This document shows, piece by piece, positions 44,988 through 55,577 of a stretch of DNA of 64,000 nt (positions are counted from its first letter, which is position 1; each line of letters begins with the position of its first letter). This stretch comes from Pantoea piersonii (GTDB taxonomy: Bacteria > Pseudomonadota > Gammaproteobacteria > Enterobacterales > Enterobacteriaceae), in contig NZ_RARB01000002.1 of the NCBI RefSeq assembly GCF_003612015.1, positions 373,590 through 437,589 on the forward strand, read 5' to 3'. The notes below the pieces were generated by a model that worked only from the letters and a program-made list of their open reading frames with translations, was not told where the DNA came from and made no database searches. The translations under genes and the position numbers were made by a program.

Positions 44988-46262
44988 TCAGGCAAAAGTA
45001 TCGACAGCGCCGGTGCCGAGGATGCGCGCCTGTAAGGCGGCGGGAACGGCGATCGGCGTTATCTCGCTATCGTCATCCTGGGAGAGAGAGAAGGTGCCGT
45101 GCTGTCCGTCGCGGCGTGCCTCCTGTTGCTGCTGCTGGAAGCCCTGGCCCTGCGCGAAGCTGTCACTGCTTACCTGACTCTGTCCCAGGTTAATGCCGTT
45201 TTCCGCCAGCGCGGTACGCAGCTGCGGAAGGGCGGCTTCCAGCGCGGCCCTGACGTGGCTGTGGCTGGAGGCCATATTGATCTGCGCCTGGTCGTTATCC
45301 AGTTTCAAACTAATCTGGATCGCGCCAAGGTCTGCCGGATGCAGTCGCAGTTCGGCGTTTTGCTGGCCGTTGCGGCTGAACATCACGATTTGCTGGCTCA
45401 GCGCCTGCTGCCATTCGTCGCTGCCCAGTTGAGCGTTAAGCATCGGCGTCGATGGCGTATCGGTCGTGGCCGATGCGGTCTGCGTTATCAGCGGCGCGGT
45501 GCTGCTGCTGAGCGGCGCACTGGTCAGTGCGGTGCTGTCCGTCTGCGTCAGCGAGGCGCTTTTCTCATCCTGCTTGCTGAAGCTGCTCAAAACCTGCTGA
45601 AAGCTGCTGTCCAGCGTGAGCGGCGCGGTGCTGGTCGCTGCGGTGCTCGCTGCCGCGCCCGACGTCGCCGTCAGGGCCGCCTGGCTGGTTTTCGCCTCGG
45701 CGTGTGCAGGGGTTGAAGCCTGCTGCGGCTGGCTTTGCGCCAGCGAGCTGCCTAACGCCTGGCTCAGCGTAGAGAGCACCTTGTCCGAGGCCGCGCTGCG
45801 GCGCGTTTCGCTGCCGGACGACGCCGTCGCAGTCGTGACGCTTGTCGCGCTGCTCTGCGCAACGGGCGACACCGGCAGCATGGCGAACAGCGCCTGCATC
45901 GTCTGCGCATCGCTACTGGTTAAGGTTTCTGCGCTCGCCTTATCCTTATCATCGGCGGATTTGGTGGCGGCTTTAATATTTTCCGGCGTCAACAGCGCCT
46001 CCAGACTGCCGGGTTTGTCTAAAGCGGTCAGCAGCGCGTTGAGCTGGCCCGTCGGCGCGGAAGCCTCCTGGCTTTCCTCTGCGCTTTCAGCGGATTGCGT
46101 GGTATTTCCCTGCTGTTTCGCCAGCGTCAGCAGGCGGTTGCCCAGCTCAGTCAGAAAGCCCTGCGGCAGCGATTTGGCGCTGTGCAAAAGGTCTGCGGAA
46201 TCTGAACTGTTCACATCACCTTTTGCGCTGGCGGTGGTGACAATGTTTGGCAGCGTAATCAT
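44988..46262 (-). CDS. fliK: Flagellar hook-length control protein FliK
   Basis: 424 aa, longer than E. coli (375). A low-complexity Ser/Ala/Thr-rich secreted ruler region (about 60-290) precedes the conserved C-terminal switch domain ([20 protein letters not shown], then [20 protein letters not shown]). The C-domain signals FlhB to switch from hook to filament export. Overlaps fliJ by 4 bases. Confidence 0.93.
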   Translation of the reverse strand: MITLPNIVTTASAKGDVNSSDSADLLHSAKSLPQGFLTELGNRLLTLAKQQGNTTQSAESAEESQEASAPTGQLNALLTALDKPGSLEALLTPENIKAATKSADDKDKASAETLTSSDAQTMQALFAMLPVSPVAQSSATSVTTATASSGSETRRSAASDKVLSTLSQALGSSLAQSQPQQASTPAHAEAKTSQAALTATSGAAASTAATSTAPLTLDSSFQQVLSSFSKQDEKSASLTQTDSTALTSAPLSSSTAPLITQTASATTDTPSTPMLNAQLGSDEWQQALSQQIVMFSRNGQQNAELRLHPADLGAIQISLKLDNDQAQINMASSHSHVRAALEAALPQLRTALAENGINLGQSQVSSDSFAQGQGFQQQQQEARRDGQHGTFSLSQDDDSEITPIAVPAALQARILGTGAVDTFA

Positions 46263-46702
46263 TCGCCTTTCCTCAATGCGGCCCGTTGGGCGTATTCATC
46301 CATCCGTTTCTGATCGAGACGGTTTTCTACTCGTAATGCGTTGTCCGCCGCGCGGCTGATTAACGTCTGATAGGCGTTAAGGCGCTGCTGCTTTTCACGC
46401 CAGCTCGTTAATGCCTGTTCCAGCCGCTGGTTCCAGTGGTTGAGCTGGGCGCGGTGCTGCTCAATCGCTTTTTCCAGCGTCTGAATAAACTGGTGATAGT
46501 TGGTCCAGCGATTCGTGGCGATGCCGCCCGACATATCGTTGTTCAGTTTGTTGCGGTACTCATCCTGGTAGTCGAGCAGCATGTTCAGCTGCTCGTCCGC
46601 CTGGCGCACGCCGCGGCGCATATCGCCGAGGTGGATCACGGCTTTTTCCAGATCCTGCTCGGCTAAATCACGCAGCGTGTCGATAGCACTGGCGCTTTTC
46701 AT
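46259..46702 (-). CDS. fliJ: Flagellar protein FliJ
   Basis: 147 aa, almost entirely coiled coil, the usual size. The stalk of the FliI ATPase and an escort for export chaperones. Signatures: [15 protein letters not shown] N-terminus and [20 protein letters not shown]. Starts 26 bp after fliI; stop overlaps fliK. Confidence 0.94.
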   Translation of the reverse strand: MKSASAIDTLRDLAEQDLEKAVIHLGDMRRGVRQADEQLNMLLDYQDEYRNKLNNDMSGGIATNRWTNYHQFIQTLEKAIEQHRAQLNHWNQRLEQALTSWREKQQRLNAYQTLISRAADNALRVENRLDQKRMDEYAQRAALRKGE

Positions 46703-46728
46703 CGCTCACTCCTCGCGTTACGCCGCCG

Positions 46729-48081
46729 TTAGCCGAACAGCGCATGCAGATGCAGGCAGGCGTCGTCGTAGTGGCTGCGTTCAAAAATGCCCTGTTGCAG
46801 AAAGGCTTCCATCTGCGGATAGAGGCGGATCGCCTTATCCAGCATCGGATCGCTGCCAGCGGCGTAGGCGCCGACGCTGACCAGGTCGCGGTTGCGCTGG
46901 AAGCTGGAAAGCAGCTGTTTAAACTGGCGCACCCGCGCATAGTGATCCTCATCGATCAGCGCGGTCATGGCGCGGCTGATGGATGCCTCGATATCAATCG
47001 CCGGATAGTGACCCGCTTCGGCCAGCCGACGCGACAGCACGATATGGCCGTCGAGAATGGCGCGCGCCGAGTCGGCGATAGGATCCTGCTGATCGTCGCC
47101 TTCCGTCAGTACGGTATAGAAGGCGGTGATTGAGCCGCCGCCGTGCGTGCCGTTGCCGGCGCGTTCGACCAGCGCGGGCAGTTTGGCGAACACCGAAGGC
47201 GGATAGCCTTTGGTGGCGGGCGGCTCGCCGATGGCCAGCGCAATTTCACGCTGCGCCATGGCATAGCGCGTCAGGGAGTCCATGATCAGCAGCACATGCT
47301 GGCCGCGATCGCGGAAATCTTCCGCGATACGCGTGGCGTAGGCGGCCCCCTGCATACGCAGCAGCGGCGAAACGTCTGCGGGCGCGGCGATGACGACCGA
47401 ACGTGCCCGGCCTTCAGCGCCGAGAATATTTTCTATAAAGTCTTTTACTTCGCGGCCGCGCTCGCCAATCAGTCCCACCACGATGACATCGGCCTGGGTA
47501 TAGCGTGCCATCATGCCGAGCAGCACGCTTTTGCCGACGCCGGAACCGGCGAACAGGCCCATACGCTGACCGCGCCCCACGGTGAGCAGGGCATTGATGG
47601 CGCGTACGCCGGTATCCAGCACGTCGGTAATCGGCGTGCGCTGTAACGGGTTGAAGGGCGGGGTGATCAGCGGCGCGCGGTAATTGGTATCGGGCGACGG
47701 CAGACCGTCGAGCGGCTTGCCGCTGCCGTCGAGCACGCGGCCCAGCAGCTGCGGGCCGAGCAGCAGCTGTTTGCCGCTGTGTCCGCTGTCGCGCGCATAG
47801 ACGCGCGCGCCGGGCAGAATGCCGTCGACCTCTTCCAGCGGCATCAGAAAAAGTTTTTGGCCGTTGAAGCCCACGACTTCGCTTTCGACTTCGGTCAGGG
47901 TTTTGCCGTCGTTGCGCTCGATAACGCAGGTCGCGCCGAGCGGCAGCTGCAGGCCGGTCGCCTCCAGCACCAGACCGGTGGCGCGCGTCAGGCGGCCATA
48001 ACGGCGCACTGGCTGCACCTGCGCGATGCGGGTTTCAAAGGCGTCGAGCGCGCCCAGCCAGCGTGACAGTCGTGAGGTCAT
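46729..48081 (-). CDS. fliI: Flagellum-specific ATPase FliI
   Basis: 450 aa (E. coli 457). Walker [12 protein letters not shown], Walker [21 protein letters not shown] and the [10 protein letters not shown] motif of the F1-beta-like family. It energises and orders export with FliH. The start was set at MTSRLSRW (48081), whose ATG shares one base with the fliH stop (TAATG); a frame 10 codons longer is unlikely. Confidence 0.96.
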   Translation of the reverse strand: MTSRLSRWLGALDAFETRIAQVQPVRRYGRLTRATGLVLEATGLQLPLGATCVIERNDGKTLTEVESEVVGFNGQKLFLMPLEEVDGILPGARVYARDSGHSGKQLLLGPQLLGRVLDGSGKPLDGLPSPDTNYRAPLITPPFNPLQRTPITDVLDTGVRAINALLTVGRGQRMGLFAGSGVGKSVLLGMMARYTQADVIVVGLIGERGREVKDFIENILGAEGRARSVVIAAPADVSPLLRMQGAAYATRIAEDFRDRGQHVLLIMDSLTRYAMAQREIALAIGEPPATKGYPPSVFAKLPALVERAGNGTHGGGSITAFYTVLTEGDDQQDPIADSARAILDGHIVLSRRLAEAGHYPAIDIEASISRAMTALIDEDHYARVRQFKQLLSSFQRNRDLVSVGAYAAGSDPMLDKAIRLYPQMEAFLQQGIFERSHYDDACLHLHALFG

Positions 48082-48773
48082 TAAAACTCTCCTGGCGCAG
48101 CGAGGCGACACAGCTCCTGCCAGCGCGTCGCCACGCTGGCGTCGAGATCGCCATCTTCGGCGCTCAGCTTGCAGCCGCCGGGATGCAGCGTACCGTCAGC
48201 CAGCAGACGCCAGCCGTGCAGATCCAGCGTCGGGCCGAGCGTCTGCTCAATACGTTGCAGATCGTCAGGATGGACGCGCAGCTGCGGTTTGCCGCTGAAC
48301 ATCGGCTCCTGCTGCAGCAGCTGCTGGATTTGACGCAGCAGGGCGCTGCCGTCCACCGCGGTCGCCTGGCCGATCACCTGACGCGCGGCTTCAAGCGCCA
48401 GCTGCATCAAACGCGAAGCGATCACGCTGTCGAGCGCCTCCAGCGAATGCTGGAACTCGGTAACCAGCTGCTGCATACGCGCCTGAAGCGGCGCCTGCTG
48501 CTGCTGCGCGTCGGCCAGCCCCTGCTGGAAACCGGCGTCGTAGCCCGCTTTCTGGCCTTCGGCGAAGCCCTGCTGATAGCCTTCGTTATAACCCTGCGCC
48601 TGCGATTCTTTGCGCGCCTGCTGCTGCATGCGCTCGAACTGCTGCTGCTGTTCGTCAGCTTCCGACTCGAACATCTCCGGCTCCGGCAGGATCTCCGGTT
48701 CCGGTTCATTGCCGCGGCCTAAATCATCAGGCTGCCAGAGCTGCCACGGGCGGGCGGAAAAGGCATCAGACAT
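48081..48773 (-). CDS. fliH: Flagellar assembly protein FliH
   Basis: 230 aa (E. coli 228). An acidic, Gln-rich N-terminus with the FliN-binding WQLWQPDDL, glycine-repeat helices ([20 protein letters not shown]), and a C-terminal FliI-binding domain. Regulates FliI and ties it to the C-ring. ATG 48773 overlaps the fliG stop by 8 bases. Confidence 0.94.
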   Translation of the reverse strand: MSDAFSARPWQLWQPDDLGRGNEPEPEILPEPEMFESEADEQQQQFERMQQQARKESQAQGYNEGYQQGFAEGQKAGYDAGFQQGLADAQQQQAPLQARMQQLVTEFQHSLEALDSVIASRLMQLALEAARQVIGQATAVDGSALLRQIQQLLQQEPMFSGKPQLRVHPDDLQRIEQTLGPTLDLHGWRLLADGTLHPGGCKLSAEDGDLDASVATRWQELCRLAAPGEF

Positions 48774-49758
48774 AGGTTTCCTCGCCGCCACCAATCACCA
48801 TCTCGCCCGATTCCGCCAGACGACGGACGATAAGCAGGATGGCTTTCTGTTCGTTCTCCACCGCAGACATACGTACCGGTCCGCGGTTGGCAAGGTCGTC
48901 GCGCAGGATATCTGCGGCGCGCGCCGACATATTCTTGAGGAACTTCTCGCGCAGCGGCTGTTCCGCGCCTTTCAACGCGACCAGCAACTGCTCGGACTCC
49001 ACTTCCTGCAGCAGACGCTGGATGCTGCGGTCGTCCACTTCCACCAGGTTCTCGAACAGGAACATCTCGTCGATAATCTTCTGGGCCAGCTCGCCGTCGA
49101 AGTCGCGCACCGCTTCGATAACCGCTTCTTCCTGCTGCGTTTTCATCAGGTTGATGATTTCCGCTGCGGTTCTCACGCCGCCCATCTTGGCGCGCTTGAG
49201 GTTGGTGCCGTCCAGCAGGTTGTTGAGCACTTCGGTCAGCTCCGCCAGCGCTGCCGGCTGTACGCCACCAAAGGTGGCGATACGCAGCATGACGTCGTGA
49301 CGCAGGCGCTCGTCGAACAGCGCCAGAATATCCGCCGCCTGGCCACGTTTGAGGTGCACCAGAATAGTGGCGATGATCTGCGGATGCTCGTCGCGGATAA
49401 GATCGGCGGCGGCCTGCGGCTCCATAAAGTTGAGCGTCTCCATACCGCTGGTGGTCTCGCGGGATTCGAGAATATCCTCCAGCAGGCTGGCGGCGCGCTC
49501 TTCGCCCAGCGCTTTGGTCAGCACCGAACGCAGGTACTCGTTGGAGTTGAGGCTGAGCGCCGCAAACTGTTCGGCATCGGTCTCGAACTCACGCAGAATT
49601 TCGGTGAGCTGCTTGTGCGACACCTGGCGCATATTCGCCATCGCGCCGCTCAGATGCTGCACTTCACGCTGGTTAAGGTGCTTGAACACCTCGGCGGCGC
49701 GCTCTTCGCCGATGGTCATCATCAGGATGGCGCTTTTTTCAGTTCCGGTCAGACTCAT
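48766..49758 (-). CDS. fliG: Flagellar motor switch protein FliG
   Basis: 330 aa (E. coli 331). N-terminal FliF-binding domain ([20 protein letters not shown]), armadillo-like middle with [20 protein letters not shown], and the C-terminal torque helix with the charged residues that face MotA ([19 protein letters not shown]). Start overlaps the fliF stop (ATGA). Confidence 0.97.
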   Translation of the reverse strand: MSLTGTEKSAILMMTIGEERAAEVFKHLNQREVQHLSGAMANMRQVSHKQLTEILREFETDAEQFAALSLNSNEYLRSVLTKALGEERAASLLEDILESRETTSGMETLNFMEPQAAADLIRDEHPQIIATILVHLKRGQAADILALFDERLRHDVMLRIATFGGVQPAALAELTEVLNNLLDGTNLKRAKMGGVRTAAEIINLMKTQQEEAVIEAVRDFDGELAQKIIDEMFLFENLVEVDDRSIQRLLQEVESEQLLVALKGAEQPLREKFLKNMSARAADILRDDLANRGPVRMSAVENEQKAILLIVRRLAESGEMVIGGGEETYV

Positions 49759-51461
49759 AGTTCTTTACTCATCCATTCGCGGATAACCAGCGCGACGACG
49801 CGCGGATCGTTCTCGGACATATCGCGGATGCGCTGGCTCATCACCTCGGCGCTCATGCGGTTGTTAGACTTACGCTCCAGATCCTGCTCATCTTTACTGA
49901 GCTGTACGCTGTAGGCTTCTTCCTGCTGCTCGGCTGCGGCGCGCTGAGTCGCCGCTTCCACGGCGGCTTTTTCCGCTTCGCGTTTACGCATCAGCTGCGG
50001 ACGCACCATTTTGCGGTAGAGGATGAAGGCGACCAGAGCGATAAGCAGCCATTTGCCGATGTTCATCATCTGATCGAAGAAGCTCTGCTGCTGCCAGAAA
50101 GGCAGGTCGCCGCTGCTTGGATCGGTTGCGGTGAACTCGGAGTTAACCACGTTGACGCTGTCGCCGCGCGGCTGTGAGTAGCCCATCGCCTCGCGGGTCA
50201 GATCTTCTACCTGCTTCAGCTGCTGCTCGTTAAGGGCGATCGGCTTGCCTTTGTCGTCGGTGCGATAGTTGACGACTACCGCTACCGAGAGGCGCTGCAC
50301 GTCGCCAACGTTCATTTTGGTATGGCGAATAGTGCGGTCCAGCTCGTAGTTCACCGTATCGTCGCGGCGCGAGTTGGTCGGTACGCTGCTGTTTGCCGTG
50401 CTGGTGCTGCTGCCGTTATTCGCACTGTTCTGCTGGCCGTTTTGGCCATTCTGTCCGTTAGGCGCGTTAACCGGCGCGGTGTTGGCTGGCGCTGGCTGGT
50501 TGGAGAGCGCGCCCGGCACGCCGCCCGGATAAGGGCTGCCACTCTGGTCGCTGGTGCTGGTCTGGCGCGAACGGATCGCGGCGCTGCTCGGACTGCCGTT
50601 AGGCTGATATTTCTCGTCGGTCTGCTCGCTCTTGTCGAAGTTAAGCTGTGCCGTTACCTGCGCGTGCACGTTGCCCTGGCCCAGAATCGGGTTCAGGATC
50701 GCTTCAATGCGCTGCTGGTAGCGCGCTTCTACTTCGGCGGTGTATTTAAGCTGCGCGTCGTTGAGATCGCGGCCTTCGCTGTCGGAACGCGTCAGCAGGC
50801 GCCCGGTCTGATCGACCACGGTGACGTTGCCCGGCGGCAGGCCTGCCACGCTGCTGGAGACCATATGCACGATGGCCTGGATTTGGCCTTCATCCAGCGC
50901 ACGACCCGGCTGCAGGTTCAGGGTGACCGAGGCGGAAGGGGATTTCTGCTCGCGCACGAACAGCGTCGGCTTCGGCATCGCCAGATGCACGCGCGCCGTT
51001 TTCACCGGCCCTAACGTTTCGATGGTGCGCGCCAGCTCACCTTCCAGCGCGCGCTGGTAGTTGACCTGTTCGCTGAACTGGCTGATGCCGAACTTCTCCT
51101 GATCGAGCAGCTCAAAGCCAACAGAGCCGCCTTTCGGCAGACCCTGCTGCGCCAGGCGCAGGCGCAGCTCGTGCACCTTTTCCGCCGGCACCATCAGCGC
51201 GCCGCCATTATCGGCGAAGCGATAGGGGATGTTCATCTGCGTAAGCTGGGTAACAATCGCGCCGCCATCTTCATCAGAGAGATTGTTGTACAGCACACGG
51301 TAGTCGGGCGCTTTCGCCCACAGCACCAGCGCCATCACGATGGCGATCGCGGCGGCGGCGGCAACGATTAAGGGGATACGCGGATTAGCGCGCAGGCGAG
51401 CGATAAGGTCACTGAAGCCTTTTTTTGCTGAATCCTGTGTAGCGGCTGCACTCGCATTCAT
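49755..51461 (-). CDS. fliF: Flagellar MS-ring protein FliF
   Basis: 568 aa (E. coli 552). TM1 about residues 30-50, ring-building motifs ([40 protein letters not shown]), a Asn/Gln/Ser/Gly-rich insert around 330-370 that accounts for the extra length, TM2 about 470-490 and the C-terminal FliG-binding tail. First gene of fliFGHIJK, divergent from fliE. Confidence 0.97.
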   Translation of the reverse strand: MNASAAATQDSAKKGFSDLIARLRANPRIPLIVAAAAAIAIVMALVLWAKAPDYRVLYNNLSDEDGGAIVTQLTQMNIPYRFADNGGALMVPAEKVHELRLRLAQQGLPKGGSVGFELLDQEKFGISQFSEQVNYQRALEGELARTIETLGPVKTARVHLAMPKPTLFVREQKSPSASVTLNLQPGRALDEGQIQAIVHMVSSSVAGLPPGNVTVVDQTGRLLTRSDSEGRDLNDAQLKYTAEVEARYQQRIEAILNPILGQGNVHAQVTAQLNFDKSEQTDEKYQPNGSPSSAAIRSRQTSTSDQSGSPYPGGVPGALSNQPAPANTAPVNAPNGQNGQNGQQNSANNGSSTSTANSSVPTNSRRDDTVNYELDRTIRHTKMNVGDVQRLSVAVVVNYRTDDKGKPIALNEQQLKQVEDLTREAMGYSQPRGDSVNVVNSEFTATDPSSGDLPFWQQQSFFDQMMNIGKWLLIALVAFILYRKMVRPQLMRKREAEKAAVEAATQRAAAEQQEEAYSVQLSKDEQDLERKSNNRMSAEVMSQRIRDMSENDPRVVALVIREWMSKEL

Positions 51462-51694
51462 GACCGATTCCTGCCTGACATAATTGACCGGGTTTGTTGT
51501 GGTGACAAAACAGACTCCCTGACACTGCGTAAAAGAAATTCCACTTCAATGCATGGCATTATTTTCTTTATCGCAAAATTTGATGGGCGAAAAAGCCGGG
51601 TTTTTTGCAGTTATTTAGCGCCTTTGTCTCATTGACAATGTGCTAACTTTTTGAGCGTAGAAAATATAACCCTTTCGCTTAATGAGGTAACTGC
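51462..51694. promoter_or_regulatory. Divergent fliF / fliE control region
   Basis: 233 bp between the two start codons, AT-rich, expected to bind FlhDC for class-2 expression of both operons. I see TTGACA at 51632-51637 and TATAAC at 51665-51670 but no well-spaced pair, as is usual for FlhDC-dependent promoters. Confidence 0.45.
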
Positions 51695-52006
51695 ATGTCC
51701 ATTCAGGCAATTGACGGCGTTTTACAGCAGCTTCAGCTGACTTCGCTGCAGGCCAGTAACAAAAGCAGCGATGCGACGCAGCCGGTCGATTTCGCTGCCA
51801 CGATGAAAGCGGCGCTGGATAAGATCAGCGACACCCAGAACACCGCACGCGCCCATGCGCAAGATTTTGAAATGGGTAAACCCGGCATCGCGCTGAACGA
51901 TGTGATGGTGGATATGCAGAAGTCTTCTATCTCAATGCAGATGGGCATTCAGGTCAGGAACAAGCTGGTGGCGGCTTATACTGATATTATGAATATGCAG
52001 GTGTAG
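51695..52006 (+). CDS. fliE: Flagellar hook-basal body protein FliE
   Basis: 103 aa (E. coli 104), intact to the conserved C-terminus (MQVRNKLVAAYTDIMNMQV-like). Joins the MS ring to the rod and starts rod export. The stop is only 35 bp from the prophage integrase gene, so the prophage lies directly at the 3' end of fliE. Confidence 0.96.
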   Translation: MSIQAIDGVLQQLQLTSLQASNKSSDATQPVDFAATMKAALDKISDTQNTARAHAQDFEMGKPGIALNDVMVDMQKSSISMQMGIQVRNKLVAAYTDIMNMQV

Positions 52007-52041
52007 GTAAGTTAACTAACTAATAAATATATAAATAAAGG

Positions 52042-53319
52042 CTAGATCGCTTTGGGGTGGGGCATGGATGGGACAAACTCGTTCAGTTTTTCGTTGAGCA
52101 GGCTCCTCTGTGTCTCGTCATTTTCCTTCATCCAGGATCCGTATACCTGATACACCATCTGCGCATTTGCATGCCCCATCTGACTGGCGATGAAGTTGGG
52201 GTTTGCTCCGGCAGAAAGTGACCAGCATGCATATGTGTGCCTGGACTGGTATGGTTTTCGATAAGTGATACCGGCGCGTCTGATGGCAGAACGCCATGTC
52301 TGTGGAATAGAGGCTACGGTGTAGTAATCGTCACTGGCTTTGTTAACGGCGGTGACTTTGGGATTAAAAACGAATGTTAATTCCTCCTTGCTGTTTTTTC
52401 CGTATTCCCGGGAAAACATGGTGATGGCAGCAGGCGGTCTCATTCGCGTCAGTTCTAACTGGTCTTTCAGCACCCTGACCGCTGAATCGACCAGAAATAC
52501 TGTCCGCTCACCGGACGCCGTTTTAGGCGGGGTGAAATCGTCCTGGTTAGTAAGATTACGCCTGACCGTAATCGTCCCTTTAACCAGGTCGACGTCTTCC
52601 CATGCCAGAGCGCAGAGCTCTCCGTGTCGCATGCCGCTGTAAACAGCCAGCGACCAGAAGTTCTTTAGCTGTCGAGACTGACATGCATCTATCAGCCGGG
52701 TGAATTCATCACGGGTTAGCGGGTCGGGCTGCGGCTTGTCCTTTTTAAGAGGTGAAAGGGTAGAGACTACATTGCGATCGGCGTATCCGTTTTCGTGCGC
52801 AAACTTGAATAGTGAATGAAGGTCTGACATGCACGTATTTACGTACGCAACAGACCGGCCTTTCCCATGCATATTTTTGCCGCGACCATAAACGTAGCTC
52901 CCTTTAAGCAGCTCCATGCGCATGCGCTGAATGTCTTCCGTGCGGATGGCGCGGATCATCCGCTCTGCACCAATAATGCCGATGGTAGTTGTTAGCCTCG
53001 TCTTATAAGAAGCCAGGGTGTTACGGCTTATTTCTGACTCCTTAATAAGAAGCCAGCGCTCAGCCATTTCTTTGACGCTTAACTCTTCCTTTATTGCGCA
53101 GAAGCGCGACAGGTTGGCTGACTCCGGGAAGGTCTTCTGATAGCTGAATGAGCCCGTCTTGATTTCGTAGACTATGTTAGCTCGCAGTTCGCCAGCTGAC
53201 TTCCTGTTTTTGGCAGTATCGGGTATGCCGAGCGACTCCCTCACTCGCACACCCTGATACTGGAAGCTGATGCGCAGAAACCCTCCATGGTTCTCTACGC
53301 CTTTTGGATATGCTGCCAT
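52042..53319 (-). CDS. int: Prophage tyrosine integrase
   Basis: 425 aa. N-terminal arm-binding domain (GGFLRISFQYQGVRVRESLG), SAM-like core-binding domain (about 75-190) and catalytic domain with Arg in SGMRHGEL, the box-II YQSRHTYACW (Tyr in place of the usual first His), MGHAN and the nucleophile Tyr in VYQVYG. Catalyses integration and, with Xis, excision. Its end beside fliE fits the usual int-next-to-att layout. Confidence 0.95.
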   Translation of the reverse strand: MAAYPKGVENHGGFLRISFQYQGVRVRESLGIPDTAKNRKSAGELRANIVYEIKTGSFSYQKTFPESANLSRFCAIKEELSVKEMAERWLLIKESEISRNTLASYKTRLTTTIGIIGAERMIRAIRTEDIQRMRMELLKGSYVYGRGKNMHGKGRSVAYVNTCMSDLHSLFKFAHENGYADRNVVSTLSPLKKDKPQPDPLTRDEFTRLIDACQSRQLKNFWSLAVYSGMRHGELCALAWEDVDLVKGTITVRRNLTNQDDFTPPKTASGERTVFLVDSAVRVLKDQLELTRMRPPAAITMFSREYGKNSKEELTFVFNPKVTAVNKASDDYYTVASIPQTWRSAIRRAGITYRKPYQSRHTYACWSLSAGANPNFIASQMGHANAQMVYQVYGSWMKENDETQRSLLNEKLNEFVPSMPHPKAI

Positions 53320-53351
53320 TGTTTTTCCTCTGTGTGAAAAGGGCGATCAGG

Positions 53352-53609
53352 TTATGCTTTTTTTCGCACTCTGGCATCAGGCTGCTTCTTCAGCTGTGAC
53401 TCGATCCATTTGTCGATAGCTTCGCGGTTATACATGCACTGGCTGTTAAGCCCGGGAACTCCTTCAGGCGAGAACAGCAGATATTCCCTTCCTTGCATCC
53501 ATGCCTTTTCGCGAGCTCGCTTGATAGTGCCGGGTCGCATTCCCGTTACAGCCATCAGTACCGCCTCAGTTACCCATTTATTGGGTGCCAGATGAATTAC
53601 GTTTTCCAT
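53352..53609 (-). CDS. xis: Excisionase (DUF1233 type)
   Basis: 85 aa, winged-helix-like: MENVIHLAPNKWVTEAVLMA and GMRPGTIKRAREKAWMQG then CMYNREAIDKWI, a well-known phage Xis pattern. GGAG lies 6 bases upstream of ATG 53609; the frame extends 7 codons further. Directs the integrase towards excision. 32 bp upstream of int. Confidence 0.9.
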   Translation of the reverse strand: MENVIHLAPNKWVTEAVLMAVTGMRPGTIKRAREKAWMQGREYLLFSPEGVPGLNSQCMYNREAIDKWIESQLKKQPDARVRKKA

Positions 53610-53611
53610 AT

Positions 53612-53713
53612 CTACTCCTTTGGCGGCCATAGCCAGGCCAGCATGAGGGCAATAAAAAGGGCGAGATCAGTTAAGAGCTCGCCCGGTGAAAGGTCGTCAG
53701 TGGTGGCTGTCAT
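53612..53713 (-). CDS. 33-residue single-span membrane protein
   Basis: MTATTDDLSPGELLTDLALF begins the protein; a hydrophobic stretch LALFIALMLAWLWPP follows, ending PPKE. The ATG overlaps the stop of the phage Dam gene (ATGA) and its stop is 2 bp before the xis start, so it fits the tight operon. Too short for automatic calling. Function unknown. Confidence 0.6.
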   Translation of the reverse strand: MTATTDDLSPGELLTDLALFIALMLAWLWPPKE

Positions 53714-54282
53714 GCTGCTTGCTCGTCGGCTGTCATTTCGCCAGAGAGTAATTTCCTGCCGATCGCCATCAGCGTGTCGCGCGAGACAAAACTGGTCAGG
53801 GCAAAATCAGAGACGAAAGGATTCCAGATCAGCAGCATCGATCCCTTGTTGTTGCCGTTAACCGGCTTGCCGGTATCAGCGCGAATAAAGGAAAGGCGCC
53901 CGTCGATAATGAATCTCACCTCAGTACAGGTTCGTCGCGCCAGGCTAAACCAGCCGACCGAAGTATCAGCCGGAACCAGCATCACCGTTCCGATCCCTTT
54001 GCGGCATTCGTCCGCGGCTTTTTGCACCCAGGGCGTAATGTCGCTGTAGGGCGGATTGCACCAGGTAATCCCCAGCGGCAGCTGACCGGCCCAGTCCTGC
54101 GCCAGCGCATCATCCTGTTCTGTGAAGTAAACCGGCAGCAGATGGTTTTGCGCGCTGGCGGCCACATCGGCCACAAAACGGAAATCTCGGTTCAGCGCGG
54201 CGAATATCTCTGGCGGCGTTTGCCAGCTGTCTCGGTGCTCAGGAGGGGTGGTGCTGCCGCCATAGTCATTAACGATATTCAC
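53710..54282 (-). CDS. Phage DNA N6-adenine methyltransferase (Dam family)
   Basis: 190 aa. N-terminal DSWQTPPEIFAALNRDF and catalytic TWCNPPYSDI (NPPY-type) motif are hallmarks of the phage_N6A_met family. It probably methylates adenine in phage DNA to avoid host restriction or to tune phage promoters. Overlaps both neighbours by 4 bases. Confidence 0.9.
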   Translation of the reverse strand: MNIVNDYGGSTTPPEHRDSWQTPPEIFAALNRDFRFVADVAASAQNHLLPVYFTEQDDALAQDWAGQLPLGITWCNPPYSDITPWVQKAADECRKGIGTVMLVPADTSVGWFSLARRTCTEVRFIIDGRLSFIRADTGKPVNGNNKGSMLLIWNPFVSDFALTSFVSRDTLMAIGRKLLSGEMTADEQAA

Positions 54283-54503
54283 TGTCGAATCTCCTTATCA
54301 ATCTGCCTCACGTAGTAGGACAGCCAGCGCTTTGCTGTGAATGTGTCTGGCGGAAGGCATTGAATGGTTTGGGCGTGCTTGTCGAGAAGGGTGGTTATGA
54401 TGCGGTCGTGCTCTGATTTAGGCCTACCGTCAATGGCTCTGAGGATTTCGCTCCTGCACTTACGCGCTACGGCCCTTAGTGCGTTTTCAGTCTGCGGCGT
54501 CAT
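54279..54503 (-). CDS. Phage early-region protein, unknown
   Basis: 74 aa, helical and basic (MTPQTENALRAVARKCRSEI). Linked by ATGA overlaps to the genes on each side. No family recognised. Confidence 0.7.
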   Translation of the reverse strand: MTPQTENALRAVARKCRSEILRAIDGRPKSEHDRIITTLLDKHAQTIQCLPPDTFTAKRWLSYYVRQIDKEIRQ

Positions 54504-54709
54504 ACCACCTTTTGATTACGGAGAGCATGCAGTATGCGCTCATGGTCAGTTCGGCATTCATCACTGCAGAAGTGCCCCTTGTCGATCGGCTCCTCGCAGT
54601 AATGGCATTCACCTGTGTAAGTCATCTGAGGAACAGGCCGGTTCGCCAGCGCCAGTGCTATCAGCTGCTGCTCGCGTTCTGCTGCTTCATCCAAAATATC
54701 TGCGTGCAT
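54500..54709 (-). CDS. Small zinc-finger phage protein
   Basis: 69 aa with CHYCEEPIDKGHFCSDECRTDHE, four cysteines plus histidines forming a treble-clef/DUF2116-like zinc site, and a helical N-terminus. Reminiscent of TraR/DksA-type or FYVE-like phage fingers; function unknown. First gene after a terminator at 54727. Confidence 0.75.
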   Translation of the reverse strand: MHADILDEAAEREQQLIALALANRPVPQMTYTGECHYCEEPIDKGHFCSDECRTDHERILHALRNQKVV

Positions 54710-54726
54710 ACTTTTCTCCAGGCAAT

Positions 54727-54749
54727 AAAAAAACCCGCCGAAGCGGGTA
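54727..54749 (-). terminator. Terminator within the leftward early operon
   Basis: On the minus strand ACCCGC-TTCG-GCGGGT followed by seven T. Placed between small genes, it would need antitermination or mark an operon boundary. Confidence 0.88.
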
Positions 54750-54767
54750 TTTGTCGATGCTGGTTGT

Positions 54768-54947
54768 TTAGTCGTTTAGTGACATCGCCTTAGATTTCCA
54801 GTTAGCAACGGCATTTCTCTCGCTGCTTCCCTTATCCTGTATGGGCTTGCCATTGCAATCACCTACTGCAGTCCAAACTGTCTTTGACGTCTGGTTGCAT
54901 GTGACCTCACAAACTTCACCATCAACGATTACACGATGTGATGACAT
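54768..54947 (-). CDS. Small phage protein, unknown
   Basis: 59 aa: MSSHRVIVDGEVCEVTCNQT, then TVWTAVGDCNGKPIQDKGSS and a basic tail. Beta-rich start with two cysteines. AAGGGAAAT lies upstream of the ATG. It ends just before the terminator at 54727-54749. Confidence 0.65.
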   Translation of the reverse strand: MSSHRVIVDGEVCEVTCNQTSKTVWTAVGDCNGKPIQDKGSSERNAVANWKSKAMSLND

Positions 54948-54949
54948 AG

Positions 54950-55192
54950 CTATTTCCCTTCTTCTTTCTGATAAACCGGATCCGTGCCCCTTGGGTATTT
55001 ATTCGACTCTTCCCTGTAGAACCTCAGGCGCTCCTGAAAGTATTCCCGAAGCGCTTCAGGCTGCTGCATCTCCGCTTCATACGCGACTACCGGCATATTC
55101 ATGCGCTCTTTATAAGCCACTCCGGACGCTGCCAAATCGACGTTCATCCGGTCGCGTTCTTCTTTGCTGCGTGCTGCGATATTGTGTGACAT
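54950..55192 (-). CDS. Phage protein, unknown
   Basis: 80 aa, charged and helical (SKEERDRMNVDLAASGVAYK; LREYFQERLRFYREES). GGAGG 7 bases upstream supports ATG 55192 over an in-frame TTG at 55198. Two bases separate it from the next gene. Confidence 0.7.
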   Translation of the reverse strand: MSHNIAARSKEERDRMNVDLAASGVAYKERMNMPVVAYEAEMQQPEALREYFQERLRFYREESNKYPRGTDPVYQKEEGK

Positions 55193-55220
55193 GGTCAATC
55201 CTCCTTCCCTGAGTATACCG

Positions 55221-55484
55221 CTATCGACGCCATGCCCGGCTCTTAATCTCTTCTTCAGCGCAATACTTATCGTATGCGAAAACTAAAGCCTCGTTTTCCG
55301 TGTCGAATAGCTTATCGCTTATTTTTTCCCAACCCTGCAGGCCCATTTTACGCACGTCCCATTTCCCATCCCGCGGCCAGATGACATAGCCGCATGTGTG
55401 CTGATTGCTGTAGACCTGAGCCTTAGTCAGGCACTCGCCTTCATCGAGCATATAGAACGCGACGCCGCTTATGAATGTGCGCAT
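55221..55484 (-). CDS. Phage protein, unknown
   Basis: 87 aa, mixed fold, Trp/Tyr-rich (YVIWPRDGKWDVRKMGLQGW, then ALVFAYDKYCAEEEIKSR). No family recognised. Starts behind a purine-rich sequence (AAGGCGG). Confidence 0.65.
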   Translation of the reverse strand: MRTFISGVAFYMLDEGECLTKAQVYSNQHTCGYVIWPRDGKWDVRKMGLQGWEKISDKLFDTENEALVFAYDKYCAEEEIKSRAWRR

Positions 55485-55577
55485 ATATCCGCCTTAACAC
55501 TGTTTGCATAAACAGTATATCAGGGCGGGGGAGGGGTCAATTGGTGGAGGATTTAGGCGATACTGCCAGCATGGATG

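Noticed and set aside
51632..51660. Sigma70 promoter for fliE using TTGACA
   Set aside because: No acceptable -10 at 16-18 bases; an FlhDC-dependent promoter is more likely.
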